A stretch of DNA of 64,000 nucleotides from Mumia sp050632745. Its GTDB lineage: Bacteria > Actinomycetota > Actinomycetes > Propionibacteriales > Nocardioidaceae. The notes under the pieces were generated by a model. That model was not told the DNA's origin. It saw nothing but the letters and a program-made list of their open reading frames with translations, and did no database searches. This document shows, in pieces, positions 43,930-52,168 of this stretch. Numbering within the stretch: the first letter of the stretch is position 1; every line of letters begins with the position of its first letter. The translations under genes and the position numbers were made by a program. The stretch lies in assembly GCF_050632745.1 (NCBI RefSeq), contig NZ_JBODSD010000003.1:248001-312000 (forward strand), written 5' to 3'.

Positions 43930-44877
43930 ATGGCGCTGCCCGCCGTGCACCGCGACCCCGCCCTGCCCGAGAGGGTGACGATCTACGAGGTCGGCGCGCG
44001 CGACGGGCTGCAGAACGAGAAGGGCGTCATCGGTCTCGACACCAAGCTGGAGTTCGTCCAGCGGCTCACCGGAGCCGGGCTCCCGATCGTGGAGGCGACG
44101 AGCTTCGTGCACCCGCGGTGGGTGCCGCAGCTCGCCGATGCCGCCGACCTCGTGGCGCGGCTCGACCTGCACGGGACCACGCCGTACCCGGTCCTCGTCC
44201 CCAACGAGCGCGGCCTCGACCGCGCGCTCGAGGCGGGGGTCACCCACGTGGCGGTCTTCGCCAGCGCCACGGAGACCTTCGCGGAGAAGAACCTCAACAG
44301 CACGTACGAGACGCAGTTCGCGATGTTCGAGCCGGTGGTGAGTCGGGCGCTCGAGGCGGGCCTGAAGGTGCGGGCGTACCTCTCGATGTGCTTCGGCGAC
44401 CCGTGGGAGGGCGAGGTCGCGCTCGACCGCGTGGTCACCGCCGGGAAGCGGCTGCTCGACATGGGCGCCTACGAGCTCTCGCTCGGCGACACGATCGGCG
44501 TCGGCACCGCGCACCACGTCGAGGCGCTGCTGGACGCGTTCGGGGAGGCGGGGGTCTCAACGGGCTCGAGCGACGGGAGCTCGCGGCTCGCGATGCACTT
44601 CCACGACACGTACGGGCAGGCGCTGGCCAACACGTACGCGGCGCTGCGCAAGGGTGTGACGACGTTCGACGCGAGCGCCGGCGGGCTCGGGGGCTGCCCG
44701 TACGCGAAGTCCGCCACCGGCAACCTCGCCACCGAGGACCTGGTGTGGATGCTCGACGGGCTCGGCATCGCCCACGGCGTCGACCTGGCCGGGCTCGCGC
44801 AGACGAGCGCGTGGATGGCGCAGCAGCTCGGACGCCCCTCCCCCTCGGCGGTCGTGCGCGCCCTGACCACCGCCTGA
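43930..44877 (+). CDS. Hydroxymethylglutaryl-CoA lyase
   Basis: A 315-residue TIM-barrel lyase that splits HMG-CoA to acetyl-CoA and acetoacetate, the last step of leucine catabolism. Signatures are YEVGARDGLQNE, the HFHDTYGQALANTYAAL metal-binding stretch, and GGLGGCPYAKSATGNLATED with the active-site Cys. The segment GVSTGSSDGSSRLAM before HFHDTYG looks several residues longer than usual and is encoded by DNA resembling the dispersed GTCTCGACAGGCTCGA repeat. GAGGAG precedes the ATG. It functionally completes the carboxylase genes upstream. Confidence 0.94.
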   Translation: MALPAVHRDPALPERVTIYEVGARDGLQNEKGVIGLDTKLEFVQRLTGAGLPIVEATSFVHPRWVPQLADAADLVARLDLHGTTPYPVLVPNERGLDRALEAGVTHVAVFASATETFAEKNLNSTYETQFAMFEPVVSRALEAGLKVRAYLSMCFGDPWEGEVALDRVVTAGKRLLDMGAYELSLGDTIGVGTAHHVEALLDAFGEAGVSTGSSDGSSRLAMHFHDTYGQALANTYAALRKGVTTFDASAGGLGGCPYAKSATGNLATEDLVWMLDGLGIAHGVDLAGLAQTSAWMAQQLGRPSPSAVVRALTTA

Positions 44878-44922
44878 GCGACGTGGGCTGACACCCAGGG
44901 CGGTTTCTCGTACGCTGTACGG

Positions 44923-45621
44923 ATGTCAGTCCGCGCGATCCCGCTCCTGCCCTGCCCCTCGATCGACGAGATGGCCGCGTTCTTCGCGGCGCTCGGCTTC
45001 GCCACGACCTACCGGCAGACCCGGCCCAACCCGTACGTCTCGTTCGAGAAGGACGGGCTCGAGCTGCACTACTACGGGATCGCAGGCATCGCACCCGAGG
45101 ACTCGCACAGCACCTGCGTCGTCATGGTCGACGAGACGGGGCCGTGGTTCGAGGGGTTCGCGTCGGGGCTGCGCTCCCGCTACGGCAGGCTCCCGCTCGC
45201 CGGGTACCCGCGGATCACCCGGCCACGTCGCCGCAAGAACGTGGGCGACCTCTCCGGCTTCAGCCTGATCGACCCGGCCGGCAACTGGATCCGGTTCATG
45301 CGCGACGCAGCGCCGGCACCGGTCCCTCCGGAGCAGGAGAGTGCGCTCGCCACGGCGTACGCGAACGCCGTCGTCCTCGCCGACTCGCACGGCGACCCGG
45401 CGCAGGCGGCCAAGATCCTCGCCGGCGCGATCGGCCGCGACGACGGCGCGAGCCCGTCCGAGGACCACGTGCAGGCGCTGGCGTACCTCGCGGAGCTGCA
45501 CGTGCGCACGGGCGACACCGACGGCGCGCTGCGGGCCCTCGACGCTCTCGACGGCCACGTCCTCGCGCCCGAGATCGAGGAGGCGGCCGCCGAGCTGCGC
45601 GCCAGCGTCGGCCGCGGATGA
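44923..45621 (+). CDS. VOC-family protein with a helical C-terminal extension
   Basis: A 232-residue protein. The first about 125 residues form a bleomycin-resistance-like VOC domain (IPLLPCPSIDEMAAFFAALG, SFEKDGLELHYYGIAG, GFSLIDPAGNWIRFMR). The rest is alanine-rich helical sequence resembling a TPR-like repeat (GDPAQAAKILAGAIG, LHVRTGDTDGALRALDAL). Resistance function is not implied. TACGCT lies 6 nt before the ATG and no Shine-Dalgarno sequence is present. A strong hairpin follows the stop. Confidence 0.85.
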   Translation: MSVRAIPLLPCPSIDEMAAFFAALGFATTYRQTRPNPYVSFEKDGLELHYYGIAGIAPEDSHSTCVVMVDETGPWFEGFASGLRSRYGRLPLAGYPRITRPRRRKNVGDLSGFSLIDPAGNWIRFMRDAAPAPVPPEQESALATAYANAVVLADSHGDPAQAAKILAGAIGRDDGASPSEDHVQALAYLAELHVRTGDTDGALRALDALDGHVLAPEIEEAAAELRASVGRG

Positions 45622-45623
45622 CG

Positions 45624-45662
45624 GCCGTCGATCGGTGCTCGTATCCGGCACCGATCGACGGC
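45624..45662 (+). terminator. Hairpin terminator after the VOC gene
   Basis: A perfect 15-bp stem GCCGTCGATCGGTGC (45624-45638) with GCACCGATCGACGGC (45648-45662) around a 9-nt loop, beginning 2 nt after the stop. Confidence 0.85.
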
Positions 45663-45682
45663 ACTGATGCGCCGCCGGGCCT

Positions 45683-46687
45683 GTGGACGACGCGACGCAC
45701 GGGATCGGTCTCTTCGGCGACGCTGGGCGAGTGCGCCAGCAGGAAGAGATGCGGAGGATTCTCGCGGAGCAGTCCGGGGTGATCGCGCGGCGCCAGCTGC
45801 TCGACCTCGGGTTCCGTCCGCACGAGATCCGGCGGCTCCTGAGGCACCGTGACCTGACCCGGATCTTCCCCGGCGTCTACGTGGCGCACACCGGAGCTCC
45901 GACCTGGATGCAGCGGGCCTGGGGCGCGGTGCTGTACGCGTGGCCGGCAGCGCTCAGCGGGACGTCCGCCCTCCGTGCGGCGGAGCGCGAACGCCTCGAC
46001 GCCACTGCCGAGACCGTCGTCGAGATCGCGGTCGATCGCCGGCGCCGTGTGGCGGAGCAGGCCGGCATCCGCGTGACCTACCGCAAGCGCCTGGACGCGA
46101 TGGCGTCATGGAACCTCGCGCCGCCCCGCCTGCGCTACGAGGAGGTGGTGCTCGACCTCGCGACGGAGGCTGCCGACGACGTCGACGCGGTCGCGGTGCT
46201 CACACGGGCGTGCGCCTCGCGACGGACCACGGCGGGACGCGTCCTCGCCACGATCCGCGCCCGGTCTCGCGTAGCCCGCCGCCGCTGGCTCGAGGCGGTG
46301 CTCGCCGACATCGCTGCGGGCACCCACTCGGTCCTCGAGCACGGATACCTGCACCGGGTCGAGCGCCCGCACGGCCTCCCGCGTGCTCGCCGGCAGCTCA
46401 GGGCCGTCGGTGCGACCGGCACGGCGTACCGGGACGCGGATCTCCGGGTGCTCGTCGTCGAGCTCGACGGACGCATCTACCACGAGTCAGGAACGCAGCG
46501 GGACGTCGACCTCGATCGTGACCTCGACGTCCTCGTCGAAGGGCGTCCGACCGCCCGGCTCGGATGGGGCCAGGTCTTTCGCCGGCCGTGCCGTACGGCG
46601 GCGAGGCTCGCGCTCATCCTCCAGAAGCACGGCTGGGGCGGGACTCCGACCGCATGCGCATCCCCCGGCTGCGCCCTGCGGGCGTGA
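45683..46687 (+). CDS. AbiEi-antitoxin-like/DUF559 protein
   Basis: A 334-residue protein of a type frequent in actinobacteria. The N-terminal winged-helix resembles AbiEi antitoxin (AEQSGVIARRQLLDLGFRPH, DLTRIFPGVYVAHTG). The C-terminal domain is DUF559/Vsr-endonuclease-like (HGLPRARRQLRA, LRVLVVELDGRIYHESG, DLDRDLDVLVEGRPTARLGW). No cognate AbiEii toxin is adjacent, so it is probably solitary. The start is unclear: GTG 45683 is used here, and GTG 45731 or ATG 45749 (after AGGAAG) would also give the full domain. Confidence 0.75.
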   Translation: MDDATHGIGLFGDAGRVRQQEEMRRILAEQSGVIARRQLLDLGFRPHEIRRLLRHRDLTRIFPGVYVAHTGAPTWMQRAWGAVLYAWPAALSGTSALRAAERERLDATAETVVEIAVDRRRRVAEQAGIRVTYRKRLDAMASWNLAPPRLRYEEVVLDLATEAADDVDAVAVLTRACASRRTTAGRVLATIRARSRVARRRWLEAVLADIAAGTHSVLEHGYLHRVERPHGLPRARRQLRAVGATGTAYRDADLRVLVVELDGRIYHESGTQRDVDLDRDLDVLVEGRPTARLGWGQVFRRPCRTAARLALILQKHGWGGTPTACASPGCALRA

Positions 46688-46711
46688 TGCGCTCGCCGCA
46701 GTCTGCCTGCG

Positions 46712-47263
46712 TCAGCCGCGCCGGATCCAGCGCGTGGCCGGAGTGCGCTCGTCGTACGAGTCGTGACCCGGACCCACCCGAGCCAGGATCGCGGCGCGAG
46801 CCTTCACGCGTCGCCCGGTCGTCTCGGTGAGGCACGAGACCGGCACCGAGATGCGGAACCGCTTCTTCGACAGCCACTTCGTCGTGATGCCGTCGCACAC
46901 CAGCGGCTTGTACGTCGCCGGGTCGTCCGGGATCACCCAGCCGAGCTGGCGGTTGGTGACCACGCCGTCCTCGTTGCGCACGACCGACACCACGTAGCGG
47001 TAGCGGCCGCTGTCCTTCGTGCGAAGGATCAGGTCCGTCGCGGCGAGCTTCTTGACCCGCCGCGGGTGGGCCAGCGTGATCGTGCCGGTCACGCGTCGCT
47101 CGGTGTTCTTGAGCTGCAGCTTGGTGATGTCGGCGACCTTCGGCGCGTCGCCGCGCGGATCCTTCACCACTCCTGTGGCCGCGTTCGCCGCCCCGGGCAC
47201 CAGCCCGACCGCGAGGATCGACCCCGCGGTGACAGCACCGATGCGCATCCAACGTCTCGTCAT
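46712..47263 (-). CDS. Secreted protein of unknown function
   Basis: A 183-residue protein with a signal peptide (MRIGAVTAGSILAVGLVPGA, cleavage near ANA-AT) and a predicted all-beta mature part (DPRGDAPKVADITKLQLKNT, RFRISVPVSCLTETTG). It has two cysteines that could form a disulfide. I do not recognise the family; the DPRGDA...DI start recalls small secreted beta-sandwich proteins of actinobacteria. ATG 47263 is chosen because AAGGGGG precedes it. It is divergent from furA. Confidence 0.75.
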   Translation of the reverse strand: MTRRWMRIGAVTAGSILAVGLVPGAANAATGVVKDPRGDAPKVADITKLQLKNTERRVTGTITLAHPRRVKKLAATDLILRTKDSGRYRYVVSVVRNEDGVVTNRQLGWVIPDDPATYKPLVCDGITTKWLSKKRFRISVPVSCLTETTGRRVKARAAILARVGPGHDSYDERTPATRWIRRG

Positions 47264-47372
47264 GACGTACCCCCTTGTTCGTCGTGCCGGCTCTGCGGCA
47301 TCCGTCCATGGGACCACGCGGGAGGGTCAGCGGGAGGGCGATATTTCGTCGCGCCGGATTTGCGCGATTTTT

Positions 47373-47400
47373 TTGACTCGTTCAAGAAAACTGGTAAGAC
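47373..47400 (+). promoter_or_regulatory. furA-katG promoter
   Basis: TTGACT (47373-47378) and TAAGAC (47395-47400) are 16 bp apart, and the furA ATG follows 7 nt later, implying a leaderless mRNA. The AT-rich spacer TCGTTCAAGAAAACTGG is the expected place for FurA autoregulation, which is known in mycobacteria and streptomycetes. Binding here is inference. Confidence 0.65.
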
Positions 47401-47407
47401 TGAGGAC

Positions 47408-47839
47408 ATGACCACGCCACCCGAGATCGAGCAGATGCTGCGTGCAGCGACGCTGCGCGTGACTCGGCCGCGGGTCGCCGTGCTGACCGCCGTCCACACC
47501 CTCCCGCACGCCGACACGGACACGCTCATCGACGCCGTCCGTCGCGACCTGCCGTCCGTGTCGCACCAGGCGGTCTACGACTCGTTGCACACGCTGACCG
47601 ACCACGGGCTCGTCCGCCGGATCAAGCCCGCCGGGTCCGTCGCGCGCTACGAGGCCAGGATCGGCGACAACCACCACCACGTGGTGTGCCGGTCGTGCGG
47701 TGTCATTGCCGATGTCGACTGTGCCGTCGGCGAAGCCCCTTGCCTGACCCCCTCCGACGACCACGGCTTCGTGATCGAGGAGGCCGAGGTCATCTACTGG
47801 GGCACCTGTCCCGCCTGCTCCACCACCCAGATCTCCTGA
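47408..47839 (+). CDS. furA: FurA/CatR-type peroxide-sensing Fur-family regulator
   Basis: A 143-residue Fur-family repressor placed 44 nt before katG, the standard FurA arrangement in actinobacteria. The winged helix includes VTRPRVAVLTAVHTLPHADT and VSHQAVYDSLHTLTDHGLV. The metal site region is DNHHHVVCRSCGVIADVDCA, and a second CxxC is CPAC near the C-terminus. It probably represses katG until oxidised by peroxide. Confidence 0.93.
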   Translation: MTTPPEIEQMLRAATLRVTRPRVAVLTAVHTLPHADTDTLIDAVRRDLPSVSHQAVYDSLHTLTDHGLVRRIKPAGSVARYEARIGDNHHHVVCRSCGVIADVDCAVGEAPCLTPSDDHGFVIEEAEVIYWGTCPACSTTQIS

Positions 47840-47883
47840 CCCAGCCTGTTCAGCCCGCAAGACCGTGCCACTGAGAGGAAGCC

Positions 47884-50127
47884 ATGTCTGACAACCACGA
47901 CGCCGTGATCGGTGAGGTCAACGAGGAGCCGCCCGCGGGCGGGTGCCCGGTCGCCCACGGGCAGTCGGCCCAGCCGGCGCAGGGCGGCAACAGCAACCGT
48001 CGCTGGTGGCCGAACCAGCTGAACCTCAAGATCCTCGCGAAGAACCCTGCCGTCGCGAACCCGCTCGGCGAGGACTTCGACTACGCGGCCGCGTTCAACG
48101 CGCTGGACCTGGCTGCGGTGAAGCAGGACATCGCCGAGGTCCTCACGACCTCGCAGGACTTCTGGCCCGCGGACTTCGGCCACTACGGCCCGTTCATCAT
48201 CCGCATGGCGTGGCACAGCGCGGGCACGTACCGCGTGAGCGACGGCCGCGGAGGCGCCGGTGCCGGCCAGCAGCGGTTCGCCCCGCTCAACAGCTGGCCG
48301 GACAACGTCAACCTCGACAAGGCGCGTCGCCTGCTCTGGCCGGTCAAGAAGAAGTACGGCCAGAACATCTCGTGGGCCGACCTGATGATCCTCGCCGGCA
48401 ACGTCGCGCTCGAGACGATGGGCTTCGAGACCTTCGGCTTCGCCGGTGGTCGCGAGGACGTGTGGGAGCCCGACGAGGACGTGTACTGGGGCCCGGAGAC
48501 CGAGTGGCTCGGCGGCGACGCGGGCGGCGCGGAGCGCTACACCGGCGACCGTGAGCTCGAGGACCCGCTGGCCGCGGTCCAGATGGGCCTCATCTACGTC
48601 AACCCGGAGGGTCCGGAGGGCAACCCCGACCCGCTGGCGTCGGCCCGCGACATCCGCGAGACCTTCGCCCGGATGGCGATGAACGACGAGGAGACCGTCG
48701 CGCTCATCGCTGGCGGCCACACCTTCGGCAAGACCCACGGCGCCGCGTCGGCCGACAACGTCGGACCCGAGCCCGAGGCCGCTCCGCTCGAGGCCCAGGG
48801 CCTCGGCTGGTCGCAGGGCTACGGCACCGGCAAGGGCGACGACGTCGTCAGCTCGGGGCTCGAGGTCACCTGGACCTACCACCCGGTCCGCTGGGACAAC
48901 GAGTTCTTCCACATCCTCTTCGCCTACGACTGGGAGCTCATGGAGTCCCCGGCGGGCGCGAAGCAGTGGCGTCCGACCAACGGGGCGGGCTCGGACATGG
49001 TGCCGCTGGCCCACGACCCGTCGAAGCGCCGCGAGCCGCGGATGCTGACCTCGGACCTGGCGCTGCGCTTCGACCCGATCTACGAGGGCATCTCGCGCCG
49101 GTTCAAGGACGACCAGGCGGCGTTCGCCGACGCCTTCGCCCGCGCCTGGTACAAGCTCACGCACCGCGACATGGGTCCGGTCGTGCGCTACCTCGGTCCG
49201 GAGGTCCCCAGCGAGGAGCTGCTCTGGCAGGACCCGCTGCCGACCCCCTCGTACGAGGCGATCGACGCGGCCGACGTCGCGGCGCTGAAGCAGCAGATCC
49301 GCGACACCGGCCTGAGCGTCTCGCAGCTGGTCACCACGGCGTGGGCGGCAGCCTCGTCGTTCCGCTCCAGCGACAAGCGCGGCGGCGCCAACGGTGCCCG
49401 GATCCGCCTGCAGCCGCAGGCCGGCTGGGAGGTCAACAACCCGGACGCGCTGGCGATCGTGCTCAACACGCTGCAGGGTGTCGTCGACGGCTTCAACGGC
49501 TCTGCGGGCAGCAAGCAGGTCTCGCTGGCCGACGTGATCGTGCTCGCCGGAGGCGTCGGGGTCGAGGACGCGGCCAAGGCGGCCGGGTACGACCTCGAGG
49601 TCCCGTTCACGCCGGGCCGGGTCGACGCGTCGCAGGAGCAGACCGACGTCGAGTCGTTCGCGTACCTCGAGCCGAAGGCCGACGGCTTCCGCAACTACGT
49701 CGGCAAGGGCCAGCGCGTCCCGGCGGAGTTCCTGCTCGTCGACAAGGCGAACCTGCTCGGGCTGAGCGCTCCGGAGCTGACGGTGCTCGTGGGCGGTCTC
49801 CGGACGATCGGGGCCAACTACGACGGGTCGTCGCTCGGCGTTCTCACCGACCGTCCGGGCACGCTGTCGAACGACTTCTTCGTCAACCTGCTCGAGCTCG
49901 GCACGACGTGGACGGCGGACGACGAGTCGCAGCAGACGTTCACCGGCACGACGGCGTCGGGCGACACCTGGACCGGCAGCCGCGCCGACCTCGTCTTCGG
50001 CTCGAACTCCGAGCTGCGGGCCCTCGCTGAGGTCTACGCGAGCGACGACGCGAAGGACAAGTTCGTCCGCGACTTCGTCGCCGCGTGGGTCAAGGTCATG
50101 GAGGCCGACCGCTTCGACCTCGCCTGA
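47884..50127 (+). CDS. katG: Catalase-peroxidase KatG
   Basis: A 747-residue bifunctional heme catalase-peroxidase. Active-site Arg107, Trp110 and His111 are in RMAWHSAGTYR. The Met-Tyr-Trp adduct is present as Trp110, Tyr238 (MGLIYVNPEG) and Met264 (ARMAMNDEE), with the spacing of mycobacterial KatG. The proximal His is in IAGGHTFGKTHG. The second, heme-free domain follows residue 430. GAGGAAG precedes the ATG. It is the second gene of the furA-katG unit and is closed by a hairpin. Confidence 0.97.
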   Translation: MSDNHDAVIGEVNEEPPAGGCPVAHGQSAQPAQGGNSNRRWWPNQLNLKILAKNPAVANPLGEDFDYAAAFNALDLAAVKQDIAEVLTTSQDFWPADFGHYGPFIIRMAWHSAGTYRVSDGRGGAGAGQQRFAPLNSWPDNVNLDKARRLLWPVKKKYGQNISWADLMILAGNVALETMGFETFGFAGGREDVWEPDEDVYWGPETEWLGGDAGGAERYTGDRELEDPLAAVQMGLIYVNPEGPEGNPDPLASARDIRETFARMAMNDEETVALIAGGHTFGKTHGAASADNVGPEPEAAPLEAQGLGWSQGYGTGKGDDVVSSGLEVTWTYHPVRWDNEFFHILFAYDWELMESPAGAKQWRPTNGAGSDMVPLAHDPSKRREPRMLTSDLALRFDPIYEGISRRFKDDQAAFADAFARAWYKLTHRDMGPVVRYLGPEVPSEELLWQDPLPTPSYEAIDAADVAALKQQIRDTGLSVSQLVTTAWAAASSFRSSDKRGGANGARIRLQPQAGWEVNNPDALAIVLNTLQGVVDGFNGSAGSKQVSLADVIVLAGGVGVEDAAKAAGYDLEVPFTPGRVDASQEQTDVESFAYLEPKADGFRNYVGKGQRVPAEFLLVDKANLLGLSAPELTVLVGGLRTIGANYDGSSLGVLTDRPGTLSNDFFVNLLELGTTWTADDESQQTFTGTTASGDTWTGSRADLVFGSNSELRALAEVYASDDAKDKFVRDFVAAWVKVMEADRFDLA

Positions 50128-50129
50128 TC

Positions 50130-50181
50130 CTGCACTGAAGGACGATGCGTCCCGGCCGCACTGCGGTCGGGACGCATCGTC
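50130..50181. terminator. Terminator between katG and EcsC genes, with shared post-stop string
   Basis: GACGATGCGTCCCG (50141-50154) pairs perfectly with CGGGACGCATCGTC (50168-50181). The inner part CCGCACTGCGG can add a small stem. It serves both convergent genes. The preceding CTGCACTGAAGGACG also occurs after the DUF4185 gene at 6210. Confidence 0.85.
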
Positions 50182-50200
50182 GTACGGGGCGTGAAACGCC

Positions 50201-50893
50201 TCAGCGGGGCAGCGCCAGGCGCCGGTCGCGCAGCTCGTGCCGGGCGTACGCGGCGATCTTGGAGGTGTGCCGTGCGTCGGCGACCATGCCCACGCCACCC
50301 CCGAGGATCGGCACCTTGCGGATGACGACCGAGGCGCCCTGCTTGCCGCTGACCCGGCCGAAGAGCTCGTTGGTCACCTCGCGGGCGATCCGGTCGTCGA
50401 GCGAGGGGTCGTGCACCGGCGAGGTCGCCAGCCCCATCGGGGTCGTCGGGAGGCGGCCGGCCTTGATCGCCTTCTTGACCTCGTCCTTGCCGAGGAGGCA
50501 GGCCATCACGCCGTTGCGGACCCGGGGGTCGTCGAGGTCGTAGCCGCGCAGGTACGCGATCGCGGCGACCATGTGGCACTGGAGGATGGCGAGGCCGGAC
50601 ACGTTGGCGGGGACCGTCACGATCATCGAGGCGACGCCGCCGAGGTTGGTCAGGAAGCCTTGCGCACCGGCGTACCGGACGTGGATCGAGACGGTCTCGT
50701 CGATCGCGGCCTCGACCCTGCCGCCGGCGAGCGCCAGCCGGGCGTCGGAGGCGACGCGGACCGGCTTGAACGGCCCGACACCGTCGATCGCGCGCTCGAG
50801 CAGGACACGGACGTAGCCCGAGGTGACCTTGGGTCCTGCGGACATGGCCACCCGGGGCCCGACCATCTTCGCGGTCGTCTTGGCGATGCCCAC
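50201..50893 (-). CDS. EcsC-family protein
   Basis: A 230-residue protein with the EcsC pattern: a helical N-terminus, NLGGVASMIVTVPANVSGLA forming amphipathic helices, QCHMVAAIAYLRGYDLDDPR, and a glycine-rich C-terminal helix VPILGGGVGMVADARHT. EcsC proteins are thought to be membrane-associated, and their biochemical role is unknown. AGGAGG lies about 5 nt upstream of the ATG. It is divergent from aat. Confidence 0.82.
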   Translation of the reverse strand: MGIAKTTAKMVGPRVAMSAGPKVTSGYVRVLLERAIDGVGPFKPVRVASDARLALAGGRVEAAIDETVSIHVRYAGAQGFLTNLGGVASMIVTVPANVSGLAILQCHMVAAIAYLRGYDLDDPRVRNGVMACLLGKDEVKKAIKAGRLPTTPMGLATSPVHDPSLDDRIAREVTNELFGRVSGKQGASVVIRKVPILGGGVGMVADARHTSKIAAYARHELRDRRLALPR

Positions 50894-50962
50894 GTGGACC
50901 TCCTGAGGGGTGTGCGTTCCATCGTAGGAGGTACCCCGTCATCCCTCGTTACAGTCAGCCCT

Positions 50963-51634
50963 GTGACACCCACCCCGCTGCCGCCCAACCGCTGGGACTT
51001 CGGTCGAGCCCAGTGGCCGGACGACGACTTCGTCGGGATGGGGGCGGACCTCGCGCCGGAGACGCTCGTGGCGGCGTACGCGGCCGGCATCTTCCCGATG
51101 CCGGTCGAGCCAGGGGGTCCGGTGGGCTGGTGGTCGCCCGTACGACGGGGGGTGCTGCGGCTCGACCACCTCCGTGTCACGCGATCGTTGCGCAAGGCGA
51201 CGAAGCATTTCACGGTGACGGTGGACACCGATTTCGACGGGGTCGTGGCGGCCTGTGCGGATCCCTCCCGCGAGGGTGCGTGGATCGACGGGCAGATCGC
51301 CGCCGCGTACGGTCGGCTGCACCGTCTGGGGTGGGCTCACTCGGTCGAAGTCAGGGGGTCGGACGGGACGCTCGCCGGGGGCCTGTACGGCGTGGCGATC
51401 GGCGGCCTTTTCGCAGGTGAGAGCATGTTTCACCGGGTCCGCGACGCCTCCAAGGTGGCCCTCGTCGCGCTGGTCGGGCTGCTGTCCGACGAGTACGCCG
51501 CGCAGCGCCTCGTGGACACCCAGTGGCTGACCCCGCACCTCACCTCGCTGGGGGTCGAGGAGTGGCCCCGCGAGACCTACCTGGACACCCTCCCGCGGGT
51601 GCTCGACACACCGCTGCCCCCACCGTGGCGCTGA
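50963..51634 (+). CDS. aat: Leucyl/phenylalanyl-tRNA-protein transferase
   Basis: A 223-residue N-end-rule transferase that adds Leu or Phe to proteins with N-terminal Arg or Lys, marking them for ClpAP-type degradation. Family motifs: AAYAAGIFPMP, GWWSPVRRGVL, REGAWID, SVEVR and LAGGLYGVAIGGLFAGESMF. The GTG start is preceded by TACAGT 7 nt upstream and no Shine-Dalgarno sequence, consistent with a leaderless mRNA. The long frame upstream has no family match and is excluded. Confidence 0.94.
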   Translation: MTPTPLPPNRWDFGRAQWPDDDFVGMGADLAPETLVAAYAAGIFPMPVEPGGPVGWWSPVRRGVLRLDHLRVTRSLRKATKHFTVTVDTDFDGVVAACADPSREGAWIDGQIAAAYGRLHRLGWAHSVEVRGSDGTLAGGLYGVAIGGLFAGESMFHRVRDASKVALVALVGLLSDEYAAQRLVDTQWLTPHLTSLGVEEWPRETYLDTLPRVLDTPLPPPWR

Positions 51635-51770
51635 AACCAGCCGCCTCGTGGGCTACTGTCGAGGCGCACCACACCGGCGTGGGGCCCCGTAAATCCGGGG
51701 ATCTCGGGCATTTCTCCCTATGCTGGTGTGCGTCACAAGACAACCGTCCCACGCACGTCGGAGGAATCCC

Positions 51771-52043
51771 GTGAACCGTACTGAACTCGTAGCCGCAGTC
51801 GCCGAGACCGCCGGCACCACCAAGGCTGACGCCGACGCGGTCCTCAGCGCATTCGGTGACACGCTCATCGACGCGGTCGGCAAGGGCGAGAAGGTCCAGA
51901 TCCCGGGCCTGCTGACTGTCGAGCGCGTCGAGCGTGCCGCGCGCACCGGCCGCAACCCTGCGACCGGCGAGACGCTGGAGATCCCGGCCGGCTTCGGTGT
52001 GAAGGTCACCGCCGGCAGCAAGCTCAAGGGCGCCGTCAAGTAA
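51771..52043 (+). CDS. HU-family nucleoid DNA-binding protein
   Basis: A 90-residue HU/IHF-type protein. It shows MNRTELVAAVAETAGTTKAD and the DNA-binding arm ARTGRNPATGETLEIPA. It lacks the lysine/alanine-rich C-terminal tail of the actinobacterial HupB (HupS) type, so it is the short HupA-like form. The GTG start follows GGAGG at 6 nt. The codon content and strong terminator fit a highly expressed gene. Confidence 0.94.
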   Translation: MNRTELVAAVAETAGTTKADADAVLSAFGDTLIDAVGKGEKVQIPGLLTVERVERAARTGRNPATGETLEIPAGFGVKVTAGSKLKGAVK

Positions 52044-52055
52044 GACGTCGTACGA

Positions 52056-52093
52056 AAGGGGCCCGGGCACGCGAGAGCGCGCCCGGGCCCCTT
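52056..52093 (+). terminator. Hairpin terminator after the HU gene
   Basis: AAGGGGCCCGGGC (52056-52068) pairs perfectly with GCCCGGGCCCCTT (52081-52093), with extra pairs in the loop, starting 12 nt after the stop. Confidence 0.88.
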
Positions 52094-52168
52094 CGCGTCC
52101 CCGCGCCGTCCCCGCCACGTCACATCGCGGACGGGACGGCTGTGGGTACGGGGTGCCACACTGGGCAC

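Noticed and set aside
44020..44045. GGTCTCGACACC near the start of HMG-CoA lyase as a repeat copy
   Set aside because: It encodes GLDTKLEF at a position conserved in the family and shares only the first 10 bases with the element.
45683..46687. A complete AbiE toxin-antitoxin system
   Set aside because: Only the AbiEi-like DNA-binding domain fused to DUF559 is present. No nucleotidyltransferase (AbiEii) gene is adjacent.
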